From Nannobrachium achirus (Eukaryota > Chordata > Actinopteri > Myctophiformes > Myctophidae): a stretch of 64,000 nucleotides of DNA. Location: positions 44,029,328 through 44,093,327 of the forward strand of contig OY997651.1 of the NCBI GenBank assembly GCA_963921795.1. Direction: 5' to 3'. The notes below the pieces were generated by a model that ran no database searches, was not told the DNA's origin, and saw nothing but the letters and a program-made list of their open reading frames with translations. Position 1 is the first letter of the stretch. Each line of letters starts with the position of its first letter. A program made the position numbers and the translations under genes. Shown piece by piece: positions 22,482 to 34,526 of the stretch.

Positions 22482-22982
22482 TAGGAGCCTCGCGGCAATG
22501 CTTGCATGCTGGAAATGTAATTGCTTTTGTTCGCAAATGCGAGAGATTAAATAAGGCTGGTTTTGTTCCGCGCCGTGATGACTTTGCGCCCTGGCTTTTG
22601 TTCTCTTCAACATTATGTCCTAGCAGCAACACAGCTTTTTTTGTATCTTCTCTTTCTGCTAGCTCTAATCAGCTGCGGCTATCAGATGAAATGAAATGAT
22701 GGGAATAGTTGTAGTCCTAATAAGAAGCCAGGGTTTCTCAGAGTGGGTGCCGTGATGCCGGTGAATAAAAAAAGGTAATGTCCGCACACGTTATAATGTT
22801 CCCCCTTATTTTCTTTATTTCTCAACCAGCAGGGCTTTTTCGAGTTCAATTTACATGGGTATATGTCATTTGAACCCTTAAATAGGTCCACGTCAGTGGG
22901 TGTCATCACTCAATCAATTCATTAACCAATCGATAGGCTTCAGATCTCAATGTCAAACAATATTAATAATTGCATCAGTTAA

Positions 22983-23115
22983 AGGACCATTTCACCTCCA
23001 TATCGTATTCTATTGTTGTTTGGGACACGATCAACACAATCCTGAGCATGCTACAAAGCATCATATGATGCAAATGCATCATATGATCTGGTTGTCCCAG
23101 AGGTGAAATGTTCCT
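22983..23115. mobile_element. Short TTAA-flanked MITE
   Basis: TTAA at 22979-22982 and 23116-23119. Inverted ends AGGACCATTTCACCTC and GAGGTGAAATGTTCCT. The centre holds the palindromes CATCATATGATG and GCATCATATGATC. Confidence 0.75.
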
Positions 23116-23436
23116 TTAAGGGGCAGAACATCTGAACAATAGGTTAAAAAATCACACATTACATATCACAAAATATAAGCAAGTTACATACACAACAATA
23201 AAAGTGTCTAGTTATAAGAGTGTATAACTAGTAGGAGAGACTCCCAGTCTCCTCCCCTGCGAGGTTTGTCTACCTTCTTCAGTCCAATACATCTTAAAGC
23301 AGATACATTGTGGCCAACTTGCATAAAATGCATAGCCAATGGACTACTGCCGTGATGGCAGTCCCAGGGGCAGTCAGTGTGCATCACCTTCTCTGCCAAA
23401 CCTATAGCTACAGTAGCATACCAGTATCAAAAAAAA

Positions 23437-23455
23437 GCTTGTAGATCTGGTATTT
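23437..23455. repeat. Half hairpin module
   Basis: Only the right arm, AGCTTGTAGATCTGGTATT, remains after a poly-A run. Confidence 0.5.
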
Positions 23456-23869
23456 AATAACACTTCATAAAGAACGAATGTCCAGAGGAGGATAAAGTGC
23501 ACATCAGATCTTCTGTCCATGTCTTACTCCGTATGTGTGTCTTCTCTGTGCGCGTGAGTGTACGTGTCATTGCGTGCACGTGCGTCTGAGAGTTTGTATA
23601 GGTGGGTACAGTGGCCGCAACATTCCTATTTTCCGCCTGACACCCTCTCTTCACATTCATAACCAGATTTGTCTTTGGCCCAAGACAGCAGGGCTCAACT
23701 CTAGACCCCCTGCTCCTCCCCCCCCCCCCGAACCAAATACGCCATCCCACCCCATCCCCCCCCAACCTCCATCTCATCACCCTCTCAGTTCCTCACAGCA
23801 TGTCCTCTCAGGTGTACCTGTACCTCTCTCTGAATTCAATTATCTCATTAAAACCTGTAGTGTTTTAAC

Positions 23870-24312
23870 CACCTTAACCATTATTTTCTGCTTTAACTCA
23901 GGGGTCTTCAACAGGGGGTCCGGGACCCCTAGGGGGTCCTTGGAGTTACTACAGGGGGTCATCCAAATCTTTATGTGAATCCTTTTTTTTTTACCACTTG
24001 AACGCTAGCATCCATTTTCTGAAAACTTTAGCCAAAAATAGCAGATCTACAAGCTCACAACGCCTCGCGCTGCGAGGCGTTGTGAGCTTGTAGATCGGCT
24101 ATTTTCGGCAAAAGTGAAAGGTCAAGTTTATTAGGTAATGACGGTTCAAGTGGTTAAATATCTGAAAACACAAATTGACATGAATCCAAAATACACTGAT
24201 GATTGTGCTGTCAAATGATGAAACTATATGGAATCTATGAAGAGGTTGTGGGGGTCCCTGCTTCATCTCTCAAATCTAACGCGACACATGATGCGATCCC
24301 GGTCTCGATGGG
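23870..24312 (+). mobile_element. Family C element inserted in a B relic
   Basis: B-type left sequence (TTTTAACCACCTTAACC, ATTATTTTCTGCTTTAACT) is interrupted at 23899 by CAGGGGTCTTCAACAGGGGG. B-type right sequence (CAAATCTAACGCGACAC... GATGGGTTAT) resumes near 24275. The C hairpin is at 24031-24110 with apex ACGCCTCGC / GCGAGGCGT. The right terminus of C is lost. Confidence 0.7.
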
Positions 24313-25082
24313 TTATGCCATGAAATGCCACTGACTCCACAGCTATAGTGTAAAAGTGAGCGCTGGCCAGGTGACACTGTGAGAGATTGCATTTGGGCAC
24401 GGCCAGGGCCAAAAGCCCCATCTCCTGCCGGTCCCCCCCCCTCCCCTCCCGTTCCCAAAAACCCCCCACGGCCGGCACGGTGAAAAGAAAAAGGCTATTC
24501 GCGCTGGCTGGCTCTCACTTCCATCTGGCTGCTAAGCAACAAGGTTGTAAGAACTAAAGCTAGCTACTGTACTCTCGTGTCGCTCTCCCTCTGTATAGGT
24601 GTGCCTTTGTGTGAGAGTATGTGCGCGGCGAGTGTTTTTGTGTCTCTCTGAATTCCTTCATACGAGAGAGACGAGAGAGTTCGGCACATTTCTCGTGTGT
24701 GTATAACGCGTGCATGGGTGCCTCACAAAAGCGAGTGAATGGACGAGGTTATTCGTTCCGGTTCAGGCGCTTTCGCAGAATAACACCTTCCTCCTCGCCG
24801 ACTCGAGTCTCTCTCTACCTCCACTGTCAGGAGAACCATGTCGCAGGTAATATCCCTGTAACGTATTTAGGGGGACCAAGAACGAAGTGTGTAGAAAGGC
24901 ACCTTATTTTATCTGTTAGTTTTATTATTATCATTATTAGGACATTTTCAGAGTTCTGGCATAAACCACATATTTGCTTTTTATGAAACCATACAGAATG
25001 GTAGAGGATCATGCCACGAAACACATCTCTTTGAACAGGAGCAAGCCATGACTCATTTGACCAACAGACGTGCCATTTCAAA

Positions 25083-25150
25083 GCTTCACACATTTTCAGG
25101 GGATTTGCAGAACATTGAGCTTGTAGATCAGCTATCTTTGCTATTTTTCT
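25083..25150 (-). repeat. Half hairpin module in family N context
   Basis: Arm GAGCTTGTAGATCAGCTATC followed by a repeated GCTATTTTT. In reverse it reads CTGATCTACAAGCTCAATG, matching 46944-46962, and both are followed by TTCTGC.AATCC. The host end sequences were not found. Confidence 0.5.
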
Positions 25151-25982
25151 GACCTTTTTTTTTTACTTAAAGTTTAAATCTACCTATGAAGGTGGATTCT
25201 GCCTTTCAAAGGGAATGGAGTGGTTTCTTGACATTTGTGGGTTTCTGCAAAAATACGCTCCATTCTTTGTAAACATTTGAAAAATCAGGCAAAACAAGGA
25301 AAGAAACATGTGAAAAAAAGGCATTTGCAGGACTGTAAAGCCATGCATCTCCTTGTGAGGAAAAAGGCAAGCAAAATACTCACTTATGCAGCTACCAATA
25401 TTTGTACATTACATACAGTAGGTATGTCTATGTTGTCTAGATTAAGTACAGCAGTTTTAAAAATGTCGTCTCGATTGCTGAATTTTGGATACTAGTTTCA
25501 TACTTATTACAGCACTTTTCAACAAACACCACAAAACTGTATAGCTTATCAGCAGATCAAAGCAGAGGCTTGCCGTCCATTATAGGCCCATGAAACCAAA
25601 ATGGAGGCACTACTGTAGACGGCTTATTTCGGACCATGCAAGTCTTTTAAGCTCATCGTATTGTGCTCATTGCTAGGCCCCCGGTAATGATGCTCGCAGT
25701 TATATTTTACCATTTGTATACCGACACAAATAATGTCTCGGGAGTCTCCTTCGTTTCGTCTCTTGGCCTTTTCAGTTTTTATTAATTTTAGCTGTGGACT
25801 ATTTTACGGTACAATTATGCTGGGTGGGTGGAGTGGTGCGGAGCAGCATGTGGAGGGAAATCGTCTGGTAAAATTGGGATCAATAGGCCAGCCAGATGAA
25901 TGAGAGCGACCAATGAAAGGAGGGGAAATTGGAGAATGAAGTCGTGCACGCGTGCACGCACTCGTGCGCACACATACACACA

Positions 25983-26505
25983 CAGGGGCGTCACAAGGGG
26001 TAGGAAAGTGGGACTGAGTTACTAGGGCCCAAGGTGGTGGAGGGGCCTTAGTTATTTTATACTTTAGCTATTGAAAAATAGCAGATATACAAGCTCACAG
26101 CGCGGCACCGAGTGCCGCGCTGCGAGCTTGTAGATCTGCTATTTTTAAAAGTCTTGAAAATTTGTGCAAATCTTTGAATATATGTATTTTTTAAGCGAAC
26201 ATTTGTAACTCAAATTTTGCTTCTGGGGGTCCCTGGAACTCAATATTTTGAGATGGGGTTCCGTGGCCAAATACATACCATTTTGGGGGTCCTTCACATG
26301 AAAAGGTTTGAGCTCCATTGACATAGAAACATAGGTTTTTCAAAAAACCTCAGAAGGATTTGAAATATTCAAAGATTTTCTTGATTTTTCAAAAATAGCA
26401 GATCTACAAGTGAGCTTGTATATTTGCTATTTTTCAATAGTTAAAGCACAAGGGCCCGCAGTGAATCCTTGTACCCAGGGCCCAGAATTTGGTGCGACAC
26501 CCCTG
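25983..26505 (-). mobile_element. Family B' hAT element
   Basis: Ends CAGGGGCGTCACAAGGGG and GGTGCGACACCCCTG, with a perfect 8-bp duplication TACACACA (25975-25982, 26506-26513). Hairpins at 26071-26147 (full) and 26390-26435 (reduced to CTACAAGTGAGCTTG). It inserted into a CA-rich stretch. Confidence 0.9.
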
Positions 26506-26740
26506 TACACACATACACACACACATGCACAGGCAGGCATGCACGCACGCACGGTATCATAATGGGAAAATGGTAACACTTGAGTGAGTTTGTTTCTCCC
26601 TCCATTTTGAGGTATAGGCTAAGGAGACAATCTGTTGAGGATCTCAAAGAGGGGTCGACTCCGGAATACCCTTCCTCCTTTCTACATACGCCCACCCTTT
26701 CTTTCTCTCCATTCTGTCACTGTTCTGCTTCTGGTAAAAG

Positions 26741-27175
26741 CAGTGGTGGAAAAAGTACTCCCATTTTCTACTTTCAAAGTAAAAGTATCAATACTGCGTT
26801 GTAGTACTCTGTTACAAGTCCAGAATTCAAAATTTACTTGAATAAAAGTACAAAAGTATTGGCATCTAAATGTACTTAATGTACCAAAAATAAAAGTACA
26901 AAAATTGTTGAAAATAGCAGATCTACAAGCTCACAATGCACCACAATGCGACGCGTTGTGAGCTTGTAGATCGTCTATTTTCAAAAAGGTATAAAACAGG
27001 GCTAAAGTGGTTCATGTATGTTTTATAATAATATTTTATCTGAAAAGTGACTACAGTTTTCACATAATTGTAGTGGAGTAAAAGTACAAGTTCAAGTAAA
27101 GTACAAATACCTCAAAAGTGTACTTAAGTACTGTACAATACTTAAGTAAATGTACTTAGTTACTTTACACCACTG
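26741..27175 (+). mobile_element. Family E hAT-like MITE (E1)
   Basis: Ends CAGTGGTGGAAAAAGTACTC and TTACTTTACACCACTG, with the duplication GGTAAAAG/CGTAAAAG (7 of 8). The hairpin at 26909-26984 has arms GAAAATAGCAGATCTACAAG and its complement. Right of it, GGGCTAAAGTGGTTCA resembles the TTAA-insert end. Confidence 0.85.
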
Positions 27176-27519
27176 CGTAAAAGCCTCCCCCGGTTCCCCT
27201 CTCACTGCTCTCTCTTCTTTTCTTATAGACTTTCTGTATTTCCTTTGTCTCCTTTGCTATCACACTAATTTACACTCTCTGGCCCTTGTTGTCTGCTTTC
27301 ATTCCATGGCTACGTCGTGCTTTCGCTCTGTGACACAGTGAACGTGGCCTGAATCCTTAAACAAATAAGTAAATGTGGACGTATACGCCTACTCTGAGAG
27401 CTAGAGAACGAGGCGCGCCCGCTGTGACGGGTTGACATGATTAGCAGGGCTTTGATTAACCCCTGTATTCCAATTTAATTTACCCACTGCAGTGAAAATA
27501 ATAGCTTCCCACACCACAG

Positions 27520-27527
27520 AGTGTGCG

Positions 27528-27605
<78 letters not shown>
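27520..27605. repeat. (GT)n microsatellite
   Basis: About 40 GT units, read directly. Confidence 0.95.
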
Positions 27606-27607
<2 letters not shown>

Positions 27608-27871
27608 GTTCTGGACATAATGTCCTCTTTGGATACACAGATTAAAATAGCACTATTACTGGCATTGTATTTGATATCATGTTCAACCCCAACTCAGTAA
27701 GAACTACTCCACGGACTAAATAAATACCAAGGTAATTTACATACATACCAATGGTTTATTAACCCATTTAGGACTGATTCTAAAAATGCCTTCTAAATCA
27801 TGACCTAAGTTTTTCGGGGGAAAATGATCTAATATTTTTTCAAACAATACAAAAACATTATGCTGCTAAGG

Positions 27872-27930
27872 TTGTGTGCTTCATCTCTCTCTCTCAACTG
27901 AAGGGTCCTTGGCATGAAAACGGTGACCAA
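27872..27930 (-). mobile_element. Family C end fragment
   Basis: 'TGCTTCATCTCTCTCTCTCA' then ACTGAAGGGTCCTTGGCATG matches the right-end region of family C. The terminus itself is missing. Confidence 0.5.
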
Positions 27931-27933
27931 GTA

Positions 27934-27935
<2 letters not shown>

Positions 27936-27995
<60 letters not shown>
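27936..27995. repeat. (GA)n microsatellite
   Basis: Pure GA run, read directly. Confidence 0.95.
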
Positions 27996-27999
<4 letters not shown>

Positions 28000-28023
28000 A
28001 ACGTGGAGAGAGACTGAACATAG

Positions 28024-28190
28024 CACCGATGTATGTAGCTGCTGTCCATGAGTAACTGTAGCTGCTGTCCATGGTCCTGAAGTAACTGTAGCTGCTGCCC
28101 ATGGTCCTGAAGTAACTGTAGCTGGTGTCCATGGTCCTGAAGTAACTGCAGCTGCTGTCCATGGTGTTGAAGTAACTGTTACTGCAGCCA
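28024..28190. repeat. 30-bp minisatellite
   Basis: About five units of the form AACTGTAGCTGCTGTCC followed by ATGGTCCTGAAGT, with a few substitutions. Reverse-strand frames give a repeating SYSYFRTMDSS-like peptide, an artefact of the 30-bp period. Confidence 0.9.
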
Positions 28191-28237
28191 CACTTTCCTG
28201 GGGGCTCCACATAATGCTTATGCTTAACATTATATCA

Positions 28238-28243
28238 TATAAC

Positions 28244-28296
<53 letters not shown>

Positions 28297-28298
28297 GA
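28238..28298. repeat. (TA)n then (GA)n microsatellite
   Basis: About a dozen TA units followed by about a dozen GA units. Confidence 0.9.
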
Positions 28299-28323
28299 AA
28301 TCCACTTACCCAGCATTCTATCT

Positions 28324-28445
28324 CTCAGATGCTACTCTGGGTTTGTCTAGGGAAATAAAATATCTTGGACATATCATATCAGAGGATCTCAGGGATGACG
28401 GTGACATCCAATGACAGTGTCGCAAAATATACGCTCTTTTAAGGA
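28324..28445 (+). pseudogene. Non-LTR retrotransposon reverse transcriptase fragment
   Basis: One frame reads LSDATLGLSREIKYLGHI, then ISEDLRDDGDIQ, an in-frame stop, then QCRKIYALLRKCS. The YLGHIISEDLRDD...Q(R)QCRKIYA pattern is characteristic of the region after the catalytic motifs of reverse transcriptase in vertebrate LINE elements (from memory of the family; clade not assigned). The stop falls where the pattern usually has arginine (CGA to TGA is the likely change). The sequence is unrecognisable outside this stretch, and no endonuclease or catalytic YXDD part is visible. An inactive, short relic. Confidence 0.7.
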
Positions 28446-28606
28446 AATGTTCACTGTAAATAAATGTTCAGAGCATATGTCACCCCCCTGTATACGGCTT
28501 ACCCAAAGCGTCCTCCACTTGAAGCAGTAGGCATACCCAAAGCGTCCCCTCGTCCGACGCATGACAGGGCGTCAGTTGTCTGACGCTTTGGAGGTGAGAA
28601 CATGTT

Positions 28607-29099
28607 TTTTTTTTTTTTTTTTTTATCCCACGATTTTGCAACCCATTTTTTCACCCAGTGCCAATTGCCTATGTAATCCTGGGCTCTGCTCTCCCTCTGC
28701 CGCACCTGGGGAGACAACGGACTGACATCATGCTTCCTTCAGTGCATGAGTAGTCCAAGTTGTTTCTTTTCACGCGCTATGTCCATTTCCCCGGGATGGA
28801 CATAGCGCGTGGAAGGAACACGTTATTCCAACCAGTTCCTTTCCCCTCCATCAAGCGCCCCGGCTGGCCAGGGGGAGGCATTATTGAGACCAGGATTACT
28901 GCATGTTTTTGTGAGGGTATCAACCCTAGGAGACATGGGGAGAACATGCAAACTCCACACAGACAGGCCCTATCACCGACCCCACCTAGGGTGTGGGCGC
29001 TGATGACGCGGAGTGAGAAACACGCCCCCAGCACCCACAGCATCCCCTGGCGGGAATCAAACCCAGGACCTTCTAGCTGTGAGGCGAAGCGCTAACCAC
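28607..29099 (-). mobile_element. tRNA-headed SINE, antisense, slightly 5'-truncated
   Basis: Read in reverse it begins AGTGGTTAGCGCTTCGCC, has a B-box-like GGTTTGATTCC, then 'GGAGTTTGCATGTTCTCCC', and ends GTTGCAAAATCGTGGGATAA plus poly-A (poly-T at 28605-28624 here). A 12-bp duplication TGAGAACATGTT flanks it (28595-28606, 29100-29111). About 14 bases of the head present at 34761 are missing. Frames of 88-111 residues across it are not genes. Confidence 0.85.
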
Positions 29100-30103
29100 T
29101 GAGAACATGTTGACAATTGTATGCAGTACTTGGAGGTGTCAAATAACAGGGCTAACAAACGCTACAAAGAGCTGTTACCGGGTCACCTCCAGTCTGTGCA
29201 AGCTCTGGTTCAGCATTATATATCATGCCGCCCAGCCCTAGGCTGAGACCGTATTCCCCCATTGTACATGGTGGCATTGGTGGGCATACTGGTAAGCCAG
29301 AATTCCCACAATGTATCCAGGCACCCCTATTTTATCCCAATTTGATGATTAACTTTCTGTTTGACTTCTATGTTTGTTCACAATGCTTTTTAAAGACACA
29401 CACGGGTACGGTGCCTTGCTCCGCTTTGAAACCAAACGGATTATATATATAGAATGAATAAACATTATATCCACCAGGATTCTTTCTAGGACCTTTGTGC
29501 CGTGTGCTAAAGTTATGGGGCCTGTACAGTAGTTGTCTAGGCTACGTACTTTACCAGCTTTGTCCTTAATGACTGGGAACTAACAACACAGACATCATTG
29601 AACCTGGCAGCAGGCCATGGAACATAAGACCAGTAAAACCAAGGAACTGAGCTCTTCTCAAACTGGCGTATTTCAGCTGTTCAGTAGTAATATGGTCTGA
29701 GCCACTTAACTGTTGTTATCAGACAAACTTGTGCACGGCCTGGTACACCTCATGTGATATAATCGCCGCGTTGAGTCATTACTCTTGATATTATCCACGT
29801 TAATACAAATCACCCTTGCAGTAATGCAATTAAACACGGTGCTATAAATGCTATCGCCAGGACTCTGAAATATCGTCTGTTCTACAGTACAGTACATGGT
29901 AAAGATGCCATACAGTTATTAAAAGATCTCACTGAGGCCAGGACTGCTGGCATAGCGGTCCATACACCTAGGCTCTGCCTGACAATGCATCGCACGTTCG
30001 AGTCCCGTTCCCGACGATCTTTGCTGCATGTCTCTCCCCATCTCTCTCTCTCTCTCCCTGTTTCCTGTCTGTTTTTACATCAAAACTATAAATAAAGCCC
30101 AAA

Positions 30104-30170
30104 AGGTAAAAGCTTGCAGCACAGCACAAAGTGATGCTCTGTGAGCTGGAATATCTGCTATTTTTGAATA
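30104..30170. repeat. Degenerate hairpin module
   Basis: Arms AAAAGCTTGCAGCACAGCAC and 'GCTCTGTGAGCTGGAATATC', then TGCTATTTTTGAATAGCCAA, which is the B-type exit context. Confidence 0.55.
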
Positions 30171-30438
30171 GCCAATGCTAAATCTTAAAACCCTGGTTTT
30201 AATGGGTTTTAATGTTACATTGGTGTTGGAGTTCATTGGGGGAAAGAAAACACAGAGGCAAATACCTTGCAAATGTGTTCACAAACTTGGTCAATAAACT
30301 GATACCTGTATCCACGACAGTAGACAATGCTTTAAGAAAATGGACATTGCTGCCAAGGCCACTACAACCACCTATGAACTTTTGTAGTTTACCAAATGAA
30401 AATATGTTTGGAGGAACATTAATAAGGATGTTATAGAG

Positions 30439-30909
30439 CAGGGGTCTTCAATGTCTTCAAGCCAAGGAGCCCTTGGTTGAGAGAGAGATGAAGCAGGGAC
30501 CCCCACAACCCATAGATGTATGGGTAGTTTATATAGTTTCATCATTTGACAGAACCATCATCAGTGTATTTTGGATTCATGTCAATTTGTGTTTTCAGAT
30601 ATTTAACCATTTGAATCGTCAATACTTAATAAACTTGACCTTTCACTATGTACTTAGTCTGCTCTTTTTCCCCTCTACACCAAACCTCTTTGCCGAAAAT
30701 AGCCGATCTACAAGCTTGCAACGCCTCGCGCTGCGAGGCGTTGTGAGCTTGTAGATATGCTATTTTTGGCTAAAGTTCTCAGAATATGGACACTAGGGTT
30801 CAAGTGTTTAATATAAAAAAAAGCTTCTATCACACAAAGATTTGGGGGACCCCCTGTAGTAACTCTGAGGACCCCCTAGGGGTCCCGGACCCCCTGTTGA
30901 AGACCCTTG
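30439..30909 (-). mobile_element. Family C hAT-like MITE (C3)
   Basis: Ends CAGGGGTCTTCAATG and GTTGAAGACCCTTG, duplication TTATAGAG/TTATAGAC (30431-30438, 30910-30917). Hairpin 30691-30770 with apex ACGCCTCGCGCTGCGAGGCGT. Flanking the hairpin are ATTTAACCATTTGAATCG and AGGGTTCAAGTGTTTAA, matching the inner TTAA insert of the C copy at 62984. Confidence 0.9.
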
Positions 30910-32060
30910 TTATAGACGATGATGACAATAACAACAGCATATAAGCAACAAATCCCAAGTCTCGGCCTTGGATGACGCGTCGCTTTCTCCTTCATTGAGT
31001 GTCTTGCTTTGTGCACGGCGGACATGGAGGGTGACATATTCTTTGCAGCTATCTCAAAGCTGTCAAACTGGTTAGGCCTGAACATATGAGCCTGACCTTT
31101 CAGCACCACGGACAGCGATATAGGTCCAACCTTTCAGAAGTGCTTTCGTCTCATCTTCTTTTTTTTTTTCCTAAGAAAGGGCTTGATGATGTCCTTAGAA
31201 TCCAATGTGTGCATGTCATGCTCGATGAACATCAAGCGTTAGGCCACTGGCACTCGTTGTTGCATACTTGATTTCAGTCTGCTTTTCACCCAGGGGCAGT
31301 TTGGAGAAAGAACCCTCTCCACTCACACTGACTGGCTTAGAAAGCAAAGCAATAGCCTTAGAGCAATGGCTGTGATTGCATGGAGTTTTCCCCTATTTAA
31401 TGATTTCAATAGCTCCACTGCTGGCATGCTCGCCGTCTGCTCAACTCCACAAAGAAGGCTGTGATATTTCTTCTGAAGCTTCATTCAATGCTGCTGAGCG
31501 GGACGTCCCGGTTGTATACCTTTCGGTCCAAGCTCTGACACCAGCCGGTCTCGGTCACGAAGGTGAACACGGGCGTACAGAAGCTGTCTGAGAGACCTGA
31601 CAGCTGGCACTCACGCAAGCTCGGATGACTCGTCAACCCTCGGTTTATTTAATTTTCCCCTTCGTTGAGGTGTCTGCTTTTTTTTACTCCTCGGACACGG
31701 TTGGAGACACATATACTGAGGCTGTTCCGAAGCTGTCAGAGCGGTCGTGTAGGCCTGCTGTGTTATCATACAGTGACTGAACGAGATCCAAAAAAAAGAA
31801 AGAAAAATGAAATGGCACAGGTCCAGTTCCACTGCCTGTAGTGCAGCTCTCACTGTATGGAAATGTAGAAGAATGGGATTCCACATGTTGCACATAAACG
31901 CTTTATTTCTTGTGGTGTACCCTCGTCTCCTATCTTACAATTTAGGCATTTAGCAGATGCTTTATACTCTGCCAGTAGGTTGATCGGTTCAGTGCGAGGC
32001 TACACAACTGTGTAGTCGCCTGTCATGTTGCTGGCATTGTCATAACACTGTCCTCTACAG

Positions 32061-32256
32061 CAGTGACTCTCAAAGTGGGGTTCGGGGACCCCCAGCGAGT
32101 GGGTTCCAGGGGTTCCCCGTTACGATGCAGTCCAACCACTTTAACCTTCTACTTTTGCTTATCGAAAACGGCCGATCTGCGAGCTCGCAACTTTGTCGCA
32201 ATGTGAAGAGCCGCAATGCGACCCAAACACATGGTCCCACTGTTTGGGAAACAGTG
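32061..32256. mobile_element. Short hAT-like element with degenerate hairpin
   Basis: Ends CAGTGACTCTCAAAGTGGGG and CCCACTGTTTGGGAAACAGTG (imperfect). Inside are CCAACCACTTTAACC and a decayed module GAAAACGGCCGATCTGCGAG. The flanking duplication is weak (CTCTACAG/CTATAAGG). Confidence 0.5.
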
Positions 32257-32634
32257 CTATAAGGTCTCGGTTTGCTCTGATGGTGGAATATAACAGTAAC
32301 AGTTCCCCTATGGAGCGCATAAGGGATCTTTAAAGCAAAGAGAGGGTCTTTGGCTGGCAGCCACTTGGTTCAATATTCATTCAGAGACTTCACAGTGGGT
32401 CTGAAAGGGCCTTATTCAATTAGGGAAAAAAAGCCTTTGTGTTGTTTGATTTGGTTTCTCTTTGTAACAAGGTAGGAGTTATAAACAATACTGTCCCAAC
32501 TGTCCCAGGGAGAGCAATTTGGAGATGCAATTTGGGCCCCTTAGCGCCTAACAAATATTCAGACAGCATCAACTGATAGGCCAGAAAATAAGCTTTTATA
32601 AGCAATTATGTATTGTGTGAGAGACATAATGGAG

Positions 32635-32762
32635 CTTGCTAAAATGTCGCTCTTTATTCAAAGTTTCGGTCGTTAGACCTTCATCGGAACAGGCAATTAT
32701 GGTCTGTCTTGATGAAGGTCTAGCAACGGAAAACTTTGAATAAAGAGCACCATTTTTGCAAG
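32635..32762. repeat. Foldback repeat
   Basis: Imperfect arms: CTTGCTAAAATGTCGCTC with TTTATTCAAAGTTTCGGTCG, against AACTTTGAATAAAGAGCACC with ATTTTTGCAAG. About 50-bp arms around a 27-bp centre. Confidence 0.7.
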
Positions 32763-32820
32763 TTCCAGACCCTTTTCTTTGATTTTATTATCAGAGATTC
32801 CCTTTTGAACATTTCGTTGG

Positions 32821-33234
32821 CCTCATAGCATAATTGCCCAAGTCATTTTTGGGCCAAATTGACATTTCTGCCTAGCTCTGCTCTACTAACAATGCTGCAT
32901 CATTGTGCCTTAGAGCCTATACCGGTATGTCCTGATCAGAATGATTGTTACATTCCAAAAATTACAGAAAGTGCTTTTAAGTTAACTTCTTGACTTAGGC
33001 AGACAGTGAGTTTTTTGTAACAAGCATTCTGGTATAGGCTGAGAACATTGGCAATAAGGCAGGATGAATCTGCACTGTTAGGAGAGTTGATATAAATAAA
33101 GACAAATAAACATGACTCAGGAAAAAAAATAGTTTCTTATTTTCTGCCTAACTCATCCAGGTGACTTTTGTTTGTTTTGTCTCTCCTGAAAGCCTTATGA
33201 CTTAGGCCGGGTCTTAGGCAATTATGCTATGAGA
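32821..33234. mobile_element. MITE with CTCATAGCATAATTGCC ends
   Basis: Inverted termini CCTCATAGCATAATTGCCCA and TTAGGCAATTATGCTATGAG. Length about 415 bp; no ORF and no clear duplication. Confidence 0.65.
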
Positions 33235-33245
33235 CTAAAGGTAAA

Positions 33246-33422
33246 GGGCTGTCCATACTTCAACCGAAACCGAAGATTTCAGTCAAAAGGTCCTTTTCGG
33301 GCATAAAATGATGTCCCTCGGGACTTCTGAAAAGCATTAGACCGAATGAGAGTTTGGAAATTTGCACGTCGAACATTGCATGTCGAACTCACCGAACATT
33401 TTGGTCGAAGTATAGACAGGCC
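33246..33422. mobile_element. Short MITE
   Basis: Inverted termini GGGCTGTCCATACTTCAACC and GGTCGAAGTATAGACAGGCC. Confidence 0.6.
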
Positions 33423-33862
33423 TTAATGATTTGCACCGTTGTCCTACGCACCTGCCACCAACCTTTGAGGTGTGCACCGGCCTTCGTCTAAAGATATGAG
33501 ACATAACTAAAAGCATATGGTCATGGAAAAATTATAAATGAGCCACGTCATGTATTATTTGCATGCGATAGCTTTTAAATCTGTGCATACAATGTGGTGA
33601 ACAGTCCAGAGACTGAAAGTGAAGAGAGTGTGCCTGAGTACAGTATGAACGTATAATGTGATCGGCACAGGTGTGGCTGTATGCTTTCAGACTGGCTAAA
33701 AAGGCACTGTCCTGACTTTGCCCTGGCGTGCCCGTTCCATGAGGCAGACCCGCTCCCCCTAGTCTGTGAGTAATGGAAGGTTATTTTGCGTCGATACAAA
33801 AGTGTCCCGGGTGCATGTTCCCACTCCCTCCTACACTAAAATCCACTTCCACTCTATGAAAA

Positions 33863-33865
33863 GTA

Positions 33866-33897
<32 letters not shown>

Positions 33898-33898
33898 C

Positions 33899-33940
<42 letters not shown>
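33863..33940. repeat. (ACGC)n(AC)n microsatellite
   Basis: About eight ACGC units passing into an AC run. Confidence 0.95.
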
Positions 33941-34526
33941 CATTTCATGTATCATACAAAAGAACATTAAAAAAAAATAACATTGCGATCCATCATTTTC
34001 ATCAGGTCAATTAACAAGACGGGTCATCTGAATAATGTGTGTGTGTGTTTGTGCCCATGCAGTTTTTAATGGGGATTTTACTCTGCACAGTATATGAAAA
34101 TACAGCTATCCACAACCTGTTGGATATGGATAAGCTGGGAATAGGCATGGTTTCATGAGAGCACAAAACCTTAAAGTGCTAAGGGAGGTAGTGTCCATTC
34201 TATATTGAGACCATTACTTAACTTCATGAATTCCTTGTCACAATGTGGTTAAAAATCTGTACGATCTGTACGACTACTTTTTCTTTTTTACACAGAGCTT
34301 CAACTCCAGTTGACTTCCTCCACTTTCTTGCTTAGCCAGACATTTCTCCACATTAAGGTTGTGCAATGCAGTTGAAAAGTGTGAGCGACGAACCCTCTTA
34401 AAGCAATGTGTTAAAACCAACAGAGTTTAGGCTGACAACAATGGATACATCGCCAACATATATCTTGCTAGCGTTAGCTTGGACTGCTGTTGTGTGTTGC
34501 CAACTCTCACACTTTATGCTTTAGAC

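Noticed and set aside
28024-28305. 158-codon and 109-codon reverse frames with SYFRTMDSS-type repeats
   Set aside because: Product of a 30-bp minisatellite, whose period is a multiple of three, and of adjacent GA/TA runs.
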